This document shows, one piece after another, positions 1 to 11,100 of a stretch of DNA of 64,000 bases. This stretch comes from Lentinula raphanica. Its lineage: Eukaryota; Basidiomycota; Agaricomycetes; Agaricales; Omphalotaceae. Position 1 is the stretch's first letter. Each line of letters starts with the position of its first letter. Position numbers and translations under genes: made by a program. The stretch lies in NCBI GenBank assembly GCA_027919835.1, contig JANVFP010000008.1, forward strand, positions 1 through 64,000. Reading direction: 5' to 3'. The notes below the pieces were generated by a model. The model was not told the origin of the DNA and made no database searches. It was given only the letters and a program-made list of their open reading frames with translations.

Positions 1-234
1 CTCATTTGATTTGTAGCATCTTCTGTCGCCGTCGAGCGGTCATTCTCTCGCGGACGCATCCTTCTCCCGCACCTTCGGAATCGCCTTCGCGCGGCCACAA
101 TCCAAGCATTGATGTGCTTTGGAGATTGGTCGCATGAGGATATTTTTACCAATGAAGAGCTGGTAGGTTTCTTGCTGGGCGAGACTGCTGTTGATGAGGA
201 TGGCATTTCTTTTGTGGATGCTAATTTTTTGTAA
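1..234 (+). CDS. hAT transposase, C-terminal dimerisation end (partial)
   Basis: Frame 1 carries the end of a hAT-family transposase. After a TGA at base 7 and a plausible intron acceptor (ttgtag, near base 16) it reads ASSVAVERSFSRGR, then LRNRLRAATIQALMCFGDW, and ends with TAA at 232-234. The pattern 'SS..ERSFS..R' followed by 'R.RL....I.ALMC..DW' is the hallmark of the hAT C-terminal dimerisation region. Upstream catalytic parts lie outside the window. The GC-rich sequence that follows fits the 3' end of the same element. Most likely a recently active or relic hAT copy; intactness cannot be judged from this fragment. Confidence 0.75.
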
Positions 235-553
235 CCTCGAACAATCGTCAATGTCTTGTAATTCTTGTACCTACTGTCAAATAATGGGTATCTTGTATTG
301 TAAATAGTGGTAATTGTCAATTCTACCCTAGTTATACCTTCTCTAGCCCCTGCAGGAGCCATTGGAAGCCCAGCCCCTCCTTAGGCAAGGCTCCAGTGGC
401 TCTCGCAACAAGCACCCGACTGCAACCCGACCATAACCCGACGTCAAAAAACCCGACACCCGTTGAGGCCGGGTACCCGGCACCCGGGGCTACGGGTACG
501 GGTGTTAGCCGGGTCCCGGGTCGGGATGGCCTCGGGGATACCCGACCCGACCC
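235..553. mobile_element. 3' non-coding end of the hAT element
   Basis: After the transposase stop comes a stretch rich in CCCGAC/GGGTAC motifs (410-545), typical of hAT subterminal binding sites, ending near gtgccatacacta at about 553. A diverged copy of the same end occurs at 56485-56657: both have cagcccctc...ttaggcaaggct and close on gccatac. The exact terminus and target duplication are inferred, because the 5' end is outside the window. Confidence 0.55.
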
Positions 554-898
554 GTGCCATACACTACTCTTCGCTCATGCTGCCCACCTCCCCCCAGGCC
601 CCCATGAGTCCCATCAAACTACTTCAAGCCAAAAAGATAAGCGCTTGGCCAATTAAGCGCTGGGAAACTTCCCAATAAGGTAATTACGGCATACAGCTTT
701 GACCGCCAATTCTGGTGACCAAAATTTCGAAAAGGCTCCCTGATGTCTTAGAAGTAAAATCTGAGCTTCCCAAAAAAAACTTGTGAAAAACATTTTTATA
801 GATAGTATATCAAAAATATAGCTCCTACAGGTACTTCAGAATATCATTCTCTATCTAATGTAGGAGTCCTTTTTATCATATATGTTGTTGTCATTGTG
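554..898. other. intergenic, nothing recognised
   Basis: No convincing ORF, repeat or RNA gene. The sequence becomes AT-rich towards the next element. Confidence 0.5.
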
Positions 899-901
899 TA
901 G

Positions 902-1706
902 CACTGCATGCACGACCAAATAAGTAGCGCTTAGATATCATGAATTTATTTTGAATTCTCGCATAACCTGATGATGCTAAGTAACGCGAAATATCTTGAA
1001 AATATTCTCGGCCGGCCGGAATTTTCCAAAGGTCAAGTTTACCAAAACGGGAGAAAGGTAATGAGCAATTATGGACAAAATATCATGAAAAATAATATTT
1101 TTTTGTTCATCATAAGGGTCGAGACTTATGCTGAACTTATGCTGAACTTATGATGACTTATATCAAAAACATATCTTAATCGGGCGATATTCAGGTCAAA
1201 ATATCTTTCAAATAGAATCACGGTTATTGACTTCCTTTTTGAGGGTAATATCTTGAGCATTTTTGACACAAAAGGTAAATATGTCCAAAAAAATTACAAC
1301 AAACATTTTTTGTATGGTCAACCTAGATAAGATGATATATAATGAAATTATTGTAATCAAATTGTACGCAATTTCTGAGTATCCATTGTTGGCTCTTTTG
1401 GGACTTATCTTGATTAAATGAATGAGATAAGTCACCAAGAATTGACCATAACTTGAGCAATTTATGATGATTAAATGCAAAATTTATTACAATTCTGCGG
1501 CAAACTCTGATCACAATAAGCATACGGCCTTATTTTCAACATATTTTGAGATTTATGTAGGATTTTATTGTGAAATTATTGTGAATGGATTCATGGTCCG
1601 GTAACGGTTCCGTACTAGCTATAGCCAGTTCCTCATGACAAATATTCTTGCCAAAGTAGCTTAGTCAGCAATTTGAGCGCGCGCAGCATCTTGCAGGCGC
1701 CAATTC
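902..1706 (+). repeat. left arm of CACTG palindrome
   Basis: Reverse complement of 2368-3087 joined to 23289-23372. Peptides read from the mirrored strands are the same apart from about one residue, so identity is very high. No gene is visible in the arm. Confidence 0.85.
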
Positions 1707-2367
1707 CGTGGCTCACTTCCTCAGCTTGGCTCCACGCTCAGGATTCAGGAATTTCCATATGTTGCAGGTAATTCACCGTAGTTCAACATGTACAATATTT
1801 GGGAGCCCGACTCTAGGTATCTATACAAGATGGACGCGATCCCCGCCTGTGTACCACCTTTCTCAGCGTCGTCCACCAAACAAAAGCGAGTCTTCCAGCG
1901 AGCCCGCATGTTATAAAGTGTAAGAAGAGTCGAAATGCACCGACGACAAGTGCAAGTAGTACCATCTTGATTATAGTAGTGGGGAATGTGTAAACGAAGT
2001 CGAGTAGTGGTAAGAGAACGAGTAAGGGCATCTGGGGATGGAAGTTGACTGAGACTCTGCGGGTCTGTTCTTATGTCCTTGGTTGAGGTCTTTCAGTTAC
2101 ATGGCCAGCCGTCTTGAGAGGTTTGAAAGGTTCAAAGGAGAAAGAATGCATGAAAGAACGAGACATCGTACCTCATGATCATGATCATAATCATGCTTTA
2201 TCCCAATTTGCCTTGAGGCACTCATGAATGAATGAACGCTTTATCCCAATTTGCCTTTGAGGCACTCATGAATGAATGAACAAAGTGTTGAACAACAATT
2301 AGATCTAGAGACAAAGAGTTCCATTCCTTCGGGAGCTTGGATGTCGGTCCGGAATTTGACAACACAG
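1707..2367. other. spacer of CACTG palindrome
   Basis: Unique sequence between the arms. It encodes at most a 72-residue hydrophobic ORF on the minus strand (2031-1813) with no recognisable family. It includes a 43-44 bp tandem duplication. Confidence 0.6.
2195..2281 (+). repeat. tandem duplication of a ~43-bp unit
   Basis: Two head-to-tail copies of a unit beginning gctttatcccaatttgcc and ending atgaatgaatgaac. They differ by one T. Confidence 0.85.
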
Positions 2368-3087
2368 AATTGGCGCCTGCAAGATGCTGCGCGCGCTCAA
2401 ATTGCTGACTAAGCTACTTTGGCAAGAATATTTGTCATGAGGAACTGGCTATAGCTAGTACGGAACCGTTACCGGACCATGAATCCATTCACAATAATTT
2501 CACAATAAAATCCTACATAAATCTCAAAATATGTTGAAAATAAGGCCGTATGCTTATTGTGATCAGAGTTTGCCGCAGAATTGTAATAAATTTTGCATTT
2601 AATCATCATAAATTGCTCAAGTTATGGTCAATTCTTGGTGACTTATCTCATTCATTTAATCAAGATAAGTCCCAAAAGAGCCAACAATGGATACTCAGAA
2701 ATTGCGTACAATTTGATTACAATAATTTCATTATATATCATCTTATCTAGGTTGACCGTACAAAAAATGTTTGTTGTAATTTTTTTGGACATATTTACCT
2801 TTTGTGTCAAAAATGCTCAAGATATTACCCTCAAAAAGGAAGTCAATAACCGTGATTCTATTTGAAAGATATTTTGACCTGAATATCGCCCGATTAAGAT
2901 ATGTTTTTGATATAAGTCATCATAAGTTCAGCATAAGTTCAGCATAAGTCTCGACCCTTATGATGAACAAAAAAATATTATTTTTCATGATATTTTGTCC
3001 ATAATTGCTCATTACCTTTCTCCCGTTTTGGTAAACTTGACCTTTGGAAAATTCCGGCCGGCCGAGAATATTTTCAAGATATTTCGC
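2368..3087 (-). repeat. right arm of CACTG palindrome (outer 84 bp displaced)
   Basis: Mirror of the left arm up to gatatttcgc. It is then interrupted by the Gypsy LTR. The remaining outer end continues at 23289-23372. Confidence 0.85.
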
Positions 3088-4019
3088 TGTTGCGCGGTTT
3101 TTCCGCGCAGGCGTGCAATGATCAAAAAGATCAACTTAGACCGTTGCATAGTATCAATAAGGACTGTAGTGAGCCCGAACTAGCAGTCAAACTTGTATCA
3201 GTATAAGCTAGGATACAGATCCTTTGGCAGGATCAGCCATGAATATCCACTTAGAGCTATTGCTCGCACCCTTGGTCGGGGATCCTTCAAGAATGCTGAC
3301 TACTGGTACGAGCACACCAAGGGAATATCGACTTAGTATCAAGATCTGCCGGATCGGCACAACTGAGTTTGGTACTTGGCTGTGATGACGGAAATTTCAC
3401 TTGATCTAGCAGATCAGACACGATGAGAGCCTATCCGGACGAGTTACCACACGGAAACCCTACGCAAAGTAGCGGAAACCGTCGGAAACATGATGATCTA
3501 GTATTTCCGTGGCAGTACGGGTGAAACCCGCAGCGGAAACACGCATATGTTCAAGTTCTAAACTGGGACATAGCGTATGCTATGTACAGCTTTGACCAGC
3601 ACTCACGGAAACGCGCGGAAACCTACGGAAAACACTTCTGAAGCATTTATCTTCGTTGTCCGCTCCAGAACACCAGGCTATATGCATACCGATCGAAAGC
3701 TACGGACCAGACCTACCTGATCCGCGAGATCAACCACTGTTACGAGTCTATCTCATTAACTTGGGAAGACCACTACCATTCCGCGGAAGCAAATTCGTCG
3801 GAAACACTTGAGCAACACAGGCAGGAGCCACTCTGACGAGTTAGGCACCCTAGCATGTGGATGCCGCACAGACCATGGTCGGAACTTGCTTGGTCTTCTA
3901 GATCTGGCGAAAGTACGACGAAATACGGACAAGTTTCATCTTTTTCTCTGTTTTCTTTACTATTTCCTTGCGTGTTTGTATCGTTTCAGTCATATTTTAC
4001 TATTTAAGTGTATATTATC
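3088..4019 (+). repeat. 5' LTR, truncated at its 3' end
   Basis: Matches the first 932 bp of the 3' LTR (21586-22517), then jumps directly into gag sequence (cagcgaaagc). The remaining roughly 770 bp seen in the 3' LTR, including the TATA box, are absent, and no primer-binding site can be seen. A deletion is the simplest explanation. Confidence 0.85.
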
Positions 4020-5015
4020 CAGCGAAAGCGCGCAACAAAGAAACCCTCTGTACCTGTTTACGATCCGAGAAACCTCGGAAGAGCGAGTACTAGCAATCCA
4101 GATAATGGGAGAGCTCCTAGACCATCTTCGGAACAGCCAGTAACGAAGAGATCTAACGTAGTGCCAGGAAACGGTAGACAGAAGGCAGCTACTGTTGGAC
4201 CAGATCCGCAATCTAGTTCAGATCCTACATTACAACCCGAACCATTTGATTTGATACGACTGTTTTTACCCAACAATATGTCCGAAGTACATAACGGAAA
4301 TGATCAGGGAGCCGCGGGAGCGAATGCTAACGCACCAGCAAACCCGGCTGCCCAACAAAAACGACCGGAGGATCAACTCGACATCATAAGGATGCTTGGT
4401 CCTCCTGAACTGACTCCCGCGGAACAAGCAGAGTATAACAATACCAAGTTTCCGCTTACGCACAAAACTGCTATGATCCTGGACTTGGCCAATCCGAGCA
4501 TGATCCCCGAGTGGGTGAGGTTCTGTTTGAACACGTTCCAGGCTACGGAAGTTACCTCTGAGAAGGTGAAGATGCAAAAGATCTTTTCTTGGATGACCCT
4601 TCAGACCAAGCAGGCTCTCGAGCATCTTCCCGGCGCGCAGGAAGGAAGGGAGGACGCGGACTGTTTCTTGCGTTCCCTGTGTGAAAGATTCCCGGCATCT
4701 CTAGGGAGACCAATGGGTTCGAAGAATACGCTCTTGCAGATCGTACAGAACTATGCTCCTTTGGGTGTCCGGGACGGAGATAGGTTGCTCGGATATTGTC
4801 TGTTGATGGAGGTAGAAGCCAATAAGTTGTTGAAACCGCCTCCGGCGATAGGAAACACGGAATTGGTGTCTCTTTTCCTGTCAGCATTCGATGACGAGTT
4901 ACGGAAAGCTGTGAATCGTAAGGTTCAACAGCAGGTACCTGCTTTCCGCGTAGAGAAACGTCGGGTCGATGATCCATATCTGTTCATAGAGTACAAGGAA
5001 GCAGCAGAGGCCGTA

Positions 5016-5239
5016 CATCAGCAAAATCACTCTGTCTCTGGAGTCTCCAGAGACACCCCCCAAATCCTAGAGAGATTTTATCACTTTCAGAGTGCTCAGA
5101 GAAAATTTAGCACCCTCAAAGATCTTCAAAGACATTCAAAGTACTCTCAGAGACTCCAAAGTACTTTTAGTACTCTCAGACTGCTCAGGATTTGGGGGGT
5201 GTCTCTAGGGTCTCCAGGGATAGAGTGATTTTGCTGATG
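5016..5239. mobile_element. MITE, family 'CATCAGCAAAAT', copy 1
   Basis: 224 bp, ends CATCAGCAAAATCACTCT and mirror, flanked by TA at 5014-5015 and 5240-5241. The arms contain GTCTCTGG/AGACACCCCCCAAATCCT mirrored at the far end. Near-identical to 47602-47824, with relatives at 53182-53406 and 41950-42190. Target duplications differ (TA, GA, TG), so 2 bp without sequence preference. Confidence 0.85.
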
Positions 5240-6019
5240 TAGCAAGGCACCCACCCTTGGAATCGTTGTACCGTACGGTTACAAGTCGGGATGGTGTGGT
5301 CTTCAATGCGGAAACCCACTCAAGAGGAGGCGTATATGTTCCGATTGGTGGTCCTCTGGTGATCAAAGAAGAAGTACCGGATCTCTCGCATTTCTTCTGG
5401 TCTCCAGCTAAGCCCGTTGAAGTGAAACGAGAAGCTTCCGAGGAAACGGAAAGAGCACTAGCTGCAAATAGGGATCAGTACAGTGTGTTGGTCAAAGATT
5501 TGGGAGCACTTAAGGCTACCTACAAAGAGGAACTTGAGACGTTGGCTCAAATGCTGGCTAACATCAAGACCGGAAATGTACAACCTGCGCAACGGGTGCA
5601 GCCCCATGCTGTCGCTTCTGGTAGTGGTAATCCCGGAAACAGTGGGCCTCCCCGCGGAATCATTAACACGAATCCGAATAATGCACAAGGTCAAAGGTCT
5701 GAGATGTTGTGTTTCCTTTGTCAGGAACCGAACCATATGATGCAAAGTTGCCCAATGTTCTTGGAACTCTTAGGGAAAGGTTGGATTATGCGTGATCCGC
5801 AAGATCCAAAGCGTCTTAAGTTGAAGGATGGGTCTCCGCTACCGAATAACTTCGGAAGTGAGAGTAGATACCAAAAGATCATGAAATATGGTCAGGCCAA
5901 AGGCACCTGTAGCTGTAGGTTTTATGCATAACAAGTGGGCAAGTCCCTGAGGCCCGTTTTGCATAACAGCGGGGCACTAATCCACTCAGTCAATAAATGA
6001 ATATTTAAATTGGGATTAA

Positions 6020-6092
6020 GCACTGAATCAGGCCCCTCCCGTTGGGGTTAGCTATGCTAACCCCAACATTAGGGAGGGGTCTGATTCAGTGC
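6020..6092. repeat. 73-bp hairpin palindrome inside the MITE
   Basis: GCACTGAATCAGGCCCCTCC is mirrored by the GGAGGGG...GATTCAGTGC arm around a short central loop, with one small imperfection in the stem. It could be a minimal foldback insert. Confidence 0.75.
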
Positions 6093-6107
6093 CAAATATA
6101 AGCCAAT

Positions 6108-6202
6108 AAGGGTTAGGGGTTAGGGGTTGGGTTGGGTTAGGGTTAGGGGTTTGGTTAGGGGTTAGGGTGGTTAGGGGTTGGGTTAGGGGTTAGGGGTTGA
6201 GG
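6108..6202 (+). repeat. interstitial telomere-like (TTAGGG/GGTTAGGG)n tract
   Basis: About 95 bp made almost entirely of TTAGGG, TTAGGGG and TTGGG units. It sits inside the MITE, not at a chromosome end, with coding sequence of gag resuming downstream. Confidence 0.8.
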
Positions 6203-6674
6203 ATATATTGATAGACCTTAAAAAAAGACCCCCTATAGGGGGTGTCAGTTTTTTCCAAAAATGGATATTTCAAGAGATACAATTAATTCTTTTTTTCAAA
6301 AATATTGAAAATTGTTGTTGCCTATATGTTATGCATAACATGTTGCCCAAGTTGTTATGCATTACATCTACTGCTATAGTGAGCTATAGTGAGGCTTATT
6401 GAGTGGTGGGCAACTGCCCCGCTGTTATGCAAAACAGGCTTCAGGCACTTGCCCATATGTTATGCATAGAAGTTACAGCCTCAGCTGCCAAAGGATGGCC
6501 CGAGGTTTCGACGATGATGAACGAGATGATCCCGGACAATGAGGATTACTCGGAACAGTTAGCCGGATCCCCAGCTTGGATGGTCATTGCCAATCTGGCG
6601 GAAATGGTGCAAGGGAGATCTAGCAATGGTGTGGCTACGGTGTACACGAACGAGTCGGGAAACTGAGGAATCCA

Positions 6675-8153
6675 ATGATTGAGTTGACCTCTGGACCAAG
6701 GACCCGGTCTCAGCAACAGGCAACAACTCATGAGGGTGCCCCAAAGCCTAACTCACCAAAAGCAATACCTGCCGTCAAGAATAAACGCTTTGACGGGGTG
6801 CATATACCCATAGATCGAAATAACCCTAGTAAAAACAAAACATCCGAAAAACCGAAGTCCAATCCGGACAATTCTACGCCTAATCATGACAGATCTGCTG
6901 GATCAGACCCCAATTCTTCTCAATCACTGAGGGAAGCTGCTTTGGAAAGGATACAGTCAGTGACCATTGACGATTTAACGGATGAGAGTGCGTTAGGTTC
7001 GGAACGCGAGCCTGATCAGGCAGATCAACGGAAATCGAAGCAAGTACGATTCCGCGATCCGTCACCTCCTCGTACGGAAAATCCGAGAAGACCATTTGAT
7101 GATGTTCAGCCCAGAGAAGTTACACCTCACCCTCGAAATCAACCAAAGCCGGAAAAGATACCTGAATCTAAGGGATCTTCGAAGGCACCAAAATACAGGC
7201 TGCAGAATGAACTGTTTACGCCTGGTCTAGAGGAAGAGCTTGCTGACCGGATAGTGCGAAAGACGATTGAATTGACTTCTTCCGAAGCTTTACAGCTTTC
7301 GGGGAAGATCAGGCAGATCGTAGCACGAAAAATACGGAACAAGCGAGTACTTCCGCAAGATCGAAAGAAAATGCTGCTGAACGTGGCTGATCAGCAAGAT
7401 CTAGCTACGGAAACCCTTTCAAATGATGATTCCGAAGACGAACAAGTCATTTCCGTGGATGATCTAGCGTTGCCCGAAGCTTGGGCTTTTGAAAGATTAT
7501 CTGAGGATCGGGATGGGATGAAAGCAGGAGCGTTTGTTCAAGTAGATCCAGTAGAATCATTCTTAAGTGATGTCGACGAGAATGATGAACGACGAGATAT
7601 GACCATAGTTGCTACCATAGGCAACGGTCTCCGTGCAGTGTGGCCTGTTGTGAATGATCGGGAAGATCTCGAAGTAGAGAACCTCCTGGACTCAGGATCA
7701 CAGATAGTCGCAATCGATATGAGCGTGGCGTTAGGCTTAGGTCTAGGTTGGGATCCCGGAATCACCATACAGATGCAAAATGTACATGGCGGGATCGCGC
7801 GGACCAAAGGTTTAGCCCGAAATGTGCCCTTTCGATTTGGACCAGTCACAGTGTATTTGCAGTTACATGTTCAAGAAAAGGCTCCCTTTGAAATACTGTT
7901 GGGACGTCCGTTTGATGTGTTGACTGAGAGTGTCATTCAGACTTTTGGATCGGGTGATCAGGAACTCACGATTACGGATCCGAATACTGGAAAACGGTAT
8001 ACCATGGGTACATATCCGAAAGGACATGGACCGAGAGCACCAAGAAAGGTGGTGGAACGAAAAGTATCACAACCAACTCAACAGTTGCAACCCGAATCAA
8101 GACGGGAAGACACTCACGAGGAGGCAGAGAAAGTTCCGCAACCAAATTTTTGA
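6675..8153 (+). CDS. retropepsin-type aspartic protease region of Gypsy pol
   Basis: 492 codons from ATG at 6675, just 3' of the gag stop. The first 300 residues are charged and low complexity (linker). The protease motif is LLDSGSQIVAI at about residues 338-348, with the later ILLGRPF near residue 415 playing the role of the conserved C-terminal ILGR motif of retroviral-type proteases. It processes Gag-Pol in the particle. It ends at TGA 8151-8153, overlapping the RT frame by 4 nt, so pol would be reached by frameshift or re-initiation. No nonsense mutations seen inside. Confidence 0.82.
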   Translation: MIELTSGPRTRSQQQATTHEGAPKPNSPKAIPAVKNKRFDGVHIPIDRNNPSKNKTSEKPKSNPDNSTPNHDRSAGSDPNSSQSLREAALERIQSVTIDDLTDESALGSEREPDQADQRKSKQVRFRDPSPPRTENPRRPFDDVQPREVTPHPRNQPKPEKIPESKGSSKAPKYRLQNELFTPGLEEELADRIVRKTIELTSSEALQLSGKIRQIVARKIRNKRVLPQDRKKMLLNVADQQDLATETLSNDDSEDEQVISVDDLALPEAWAFERLSEDRDGMKAGAFVQVDPVESFLSDVDENDERRDMTIVATIGNGLRAVWPVVNDREDLEVENLLDSGSQIVAIDMSVALGLGLGWDPGITIQMQNVHGGIARTKGLARNVPFRFGPVTVYLQLHVQEKAPFEILLGRPFDVLTESVIQTFGSGDQELTITDPNTGKRYTMGTYPKGHGPRAPRKVVERKVSQPTQQLQPESRREDTHEEAEKVPQPNF

Positions 8154-11100
8154 ATAACCTCTGGGATCTGAGTAGCGACCAGGGAGAGGTAGAAATCGCT
8201 CTTAGTGGGTACTGGGATGCTCAAGCGGAGGAAGTGGTTATAGAGTCGAATCAGGTGAAACTAGGTACCTTCTCCGATGAAGAATTAGCGGACGTGTATG
8301 TACAATGCTGTCTGCCAACGATCGAGAAGTCACACCCCGGAATTGCCGAAACCATATCACTATACCTGAACAAAGGTGTAGATCATCAACAAAATCGTGT
8401 GATCAACCCGTGGAAGGAAGGATTCAGAGCTGATCCGACCGTTGAGGACCTGAAGGAGACCTTTTACCAGTCCATGACAAAGGACGTTAGGTGGAAAGAC
8501 TTACACGGGTTAACTCGTCCATATGATAACACGGAAGATCTACCAGATCCAGTAGATCAAACAAAAGATGCGGAATTGTCTTCAATGACCCAAGATTTGG
8601 AGGCTGCGATGCATCGTGTTAAGCTCTGGGAACTCAAGAACGAGACGATTGACCAGCATATATGCGCATATAATGATGTGTTTTTGCCAGATCAGCCAGT
8701 TTCGGTCTTCGGTTCTCGAAAATATAAGCCTGTAGCGGTGAAAGTTCGCCCTGTCAAGGCTGATTTACCGGAAGAATTCCGTGTGCGGAGACACATTTAC
8801 GGGGATCCTTTGGCTGATCTACCAGATCTACCAACTCATCCTCCGGAATTCACGCCGGGTATTCAGTATACGCAAGAACGGAAAGAGATCATCGAGAAAA
8901 ACCATGCGGAAGGTTTCCTTACCGACGAGGAAATGAAGCTAGTTCATCATATGATGAAGTTGCAGGAAATGGGTTTTGCTTGGGAAGCTTCCGAGGGCGG
9001 AACATTCAGAGAGGACTTCTTTCCTCCCGTGAAAATTCCGGTCATACCTCATGAGCCCTGGGTCGAACGAAATATTCCAATTCCTCCCGGAATCTTCGAA
9101 AAGGTTTGTAAGATCATCAAGGATAAGATTGATGCTGGAGTTTATGAACCCTCTTGCTCGAGTTATCGTTCAAAATGGTTTTGTGTGGTCAAGAAGGATG
9201 GAACGAGTCTTCGTTTAGTACATAGTTTGGAACCCCTGAACAAGGTGACCATTCAACACTCCGGGATTCCTCCTGCTACCGCGGATATTGCTCGTCATTT
9301 TGCGGGTCGTGCCTGTGGTGGTTTGTTGGATATCTATGTGGGCTATGATGAACGACCACTCGATGTTAGTTCGCGAGATCTGACTACATTCCAAACTCCG
9401 TACGGACCACACCGTCTCGTAAAGTTACCTATGGGTTGGACGAACTCCGTTCCGATATTCCATGACGATGTAACTTACATGATGCGGGATGAAATTCCGG
9501 AATATACTATTCCTTACGTCGATGATGTTCCTATCAGAGGCCCCGGGACTCGTTATGAATTACCGGGTGGCGGATACGAAACTATCCCTGAAAACCCTTT
9601 GATCAGACGATTTGTCTGGGAGCATCTCCAAAATGTGAACCGAATCATTCAGCGGATGCGGTATTGCGGCGGAACCTTCTCGGGACCTAAAGCATTCCTG
9701 TGTTGCGCTGAAACTGTAGTGGTTGGACACCGTTGCACGTACGAAGGACAGAAACCGGAAGACAGAATCGCAACTACGGTTCTGACTTGGCCTCCGTGCT
9801 CTTCTAAGACACAGGTCCGAGCCTTTCTGGGAACTGTTGGTCAGCTCCGGATGTTCATTCACAATTACGCTAAGAAAGCCTCACCTTTGACCAAATTAAC
9901 GGCGAATATTCCGTTTGAGTGGAAGGATGAGCATGTCATAGCCATGGATCTGTTGAAAGACGGGGTCCGTAATGCACCAGCCTTAAGAGTCATAGTATAT
10001 GACTGGGAAACACACTTAGCAGTGGATAGTTCTTACATGGGTACGGGATTTTACATCTATCAGATTGATCCTGTAGATCAGACGAAGATTTACTATAATT
10101 ACTTCGGATCCATCCCGTATAATGAACGTGAAGCTCGGTTTTCTCAATCTAAGCGTGAACTCTATGGTTTGAAGGTTGCTCTCCGAGCAACACACTATCT
10201 TCTTTATGGATGTCGGAAACTCACGGTGGAAACGGATGCTAGCTATATTCAAGGAATGCTTGAAAATCCGAGTAGTGGTCCAAACGCTACGATCAACCGT
10301 TGGATTGAAGATATCCGTAAATTCCATTTCGATTTGATTCATGTCAAAGGAGCAACCTTTGGACCTGATGGTTTGTCTCGAAGACCTCCGGGAGGTTGGA
10401 CTACCCCTCGTCGGGAAACCGAAGAGGATCTAGCAGAAGATGCGGATGACTCCAACAACGTTAGGTTCTTCAAAGCGGACGAAGCGGATGATCCATTGCC
10501 CTTTGAATCATTCAAAGATCATATAGATCCCCGGACAGGATACTTTTGCGAGACCATTGAAGATGAGTTTGCGGAAGATCTTCAAGTTGCCCGGGAGGAA
10601 GAGATCCAGCATGCATTCCTCAAAGAACGTTTAGAGGCCTCGGGAATGCCTTTGACCTCTCAGTTTCTGCAGTATACTGCGATCCCCGACAATGCTACAT
10701 GGGGGCCTGATCACAAATATCCGATATCTCATAGATCGGATGGCGGAAACCGTCTAGATCAGCAGTTACCGGAAATTCGAGCGTGGCTTAAGGACCCGAA
10801 TGCTGAACAATTTGCGAAGTTGGACAAAAGACAACGAGCGGAAATGGACCGGAAAACGCTGTCCTTTTCAATAGACTTGGAAGGTCGATTGTTCCATCGG
10901 AAACCATCCACAGATCAACTGCGTTTAGTGGTTGAACCGGAAAAACGAATGTATCTATTGCACAGTGTGCATGATGCGTTAGGACACAAGGGCACATATG
11001 CTACGAAAGACTTCTTAGAAAAGAGGTTTTGGTGGCCTGATCTGGAGAAAGACGTGGAGTGGTATGTGAAAACATGTCAAGCCTGCCAAGATCGACTTAG

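Larger units (their letters stand above)
902..3087. mobile_element. CACTG-ended long palindromic transposon, left and central part
   Basis: The element starts CACTGCATGC at 902 and the mirrored end GCATGCAGTG closes at 23372. Both ends are flanked by TAG (899-901 and 23373-23375), a 3-bp target duplication. Arms of about 805 bp (902-1706, and 2368-3087 plus 23289-23372) face each other around a spacer of about 660 bp. Without the retrotransposon lodged in its right arm the element is about 2.27 kb. CACTG-type ends with a 3-bp duplication fit the CACTA/EnSpm group, but there is no transposase, so it would be non-autonomous. Arms are nearly identical, suggesting youth or gene conversion. Confidence 0.8.
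5904..6486. mobile_element. 583-bp MITE with 8-bp target duplication inside gag
   Basis: Flanked by GCCAAAGG at 5896-5903 and 6487-6494. Inverted ends share CTGTA..TT.TATGCATAAC and GTTTTGCATAACAGCGGGGC. An 8-bp duplication is compatible with hAT-like mobilisation. The inside is non-coding and holds a perfect-looking hairpin and a telomere-like array. Confidence 0.75.
4020..6666 (+). pseudogene. gag: gag (capsid and zinc knuckle), interrupted by two MITEs
   Basis: A Gag-like reading frame runs from the broken LTR edge to TGA at 6664-6666. The N-terminal start is lost with the LTR deletion. The middle holds a capsid-like helical region (about 4440-5010). The C-terminal part has a CCHC zinc knuckle, CFLCQEPNHMMQSC (C-x2-C-x4-H-x4-C, about 5707-5750). 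The frame is cut by a 224-bp MITE at 5016-5239 and a 583-bp MITE at 5904-6486. In both cases taking out the insert and one target copy would leave the frame in register, so the insertions postdate a functional gag. As it stands it cannot make full-length Gag. Confidence 0.8.

Noticed and set aside
1208..2865. Matching 66- and 90-codon ORFs in opposite orientation
   Set aside because: They are mirror readings of the palindrome arms, not two genes.
4008..5228. A 406-codon ORF starting inside the 5' LTR and ending in the MITE
   Set aside because: The start is a GTG in LTR sequence and the last 70 codons are MITE DNA; it is only part of the broken gag.
6108..6202. Telomere-like repeats as a chromosome end
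   Set aside because: Coding gag sequence continues on both sides and an 8-bp duplication brackets the insert.
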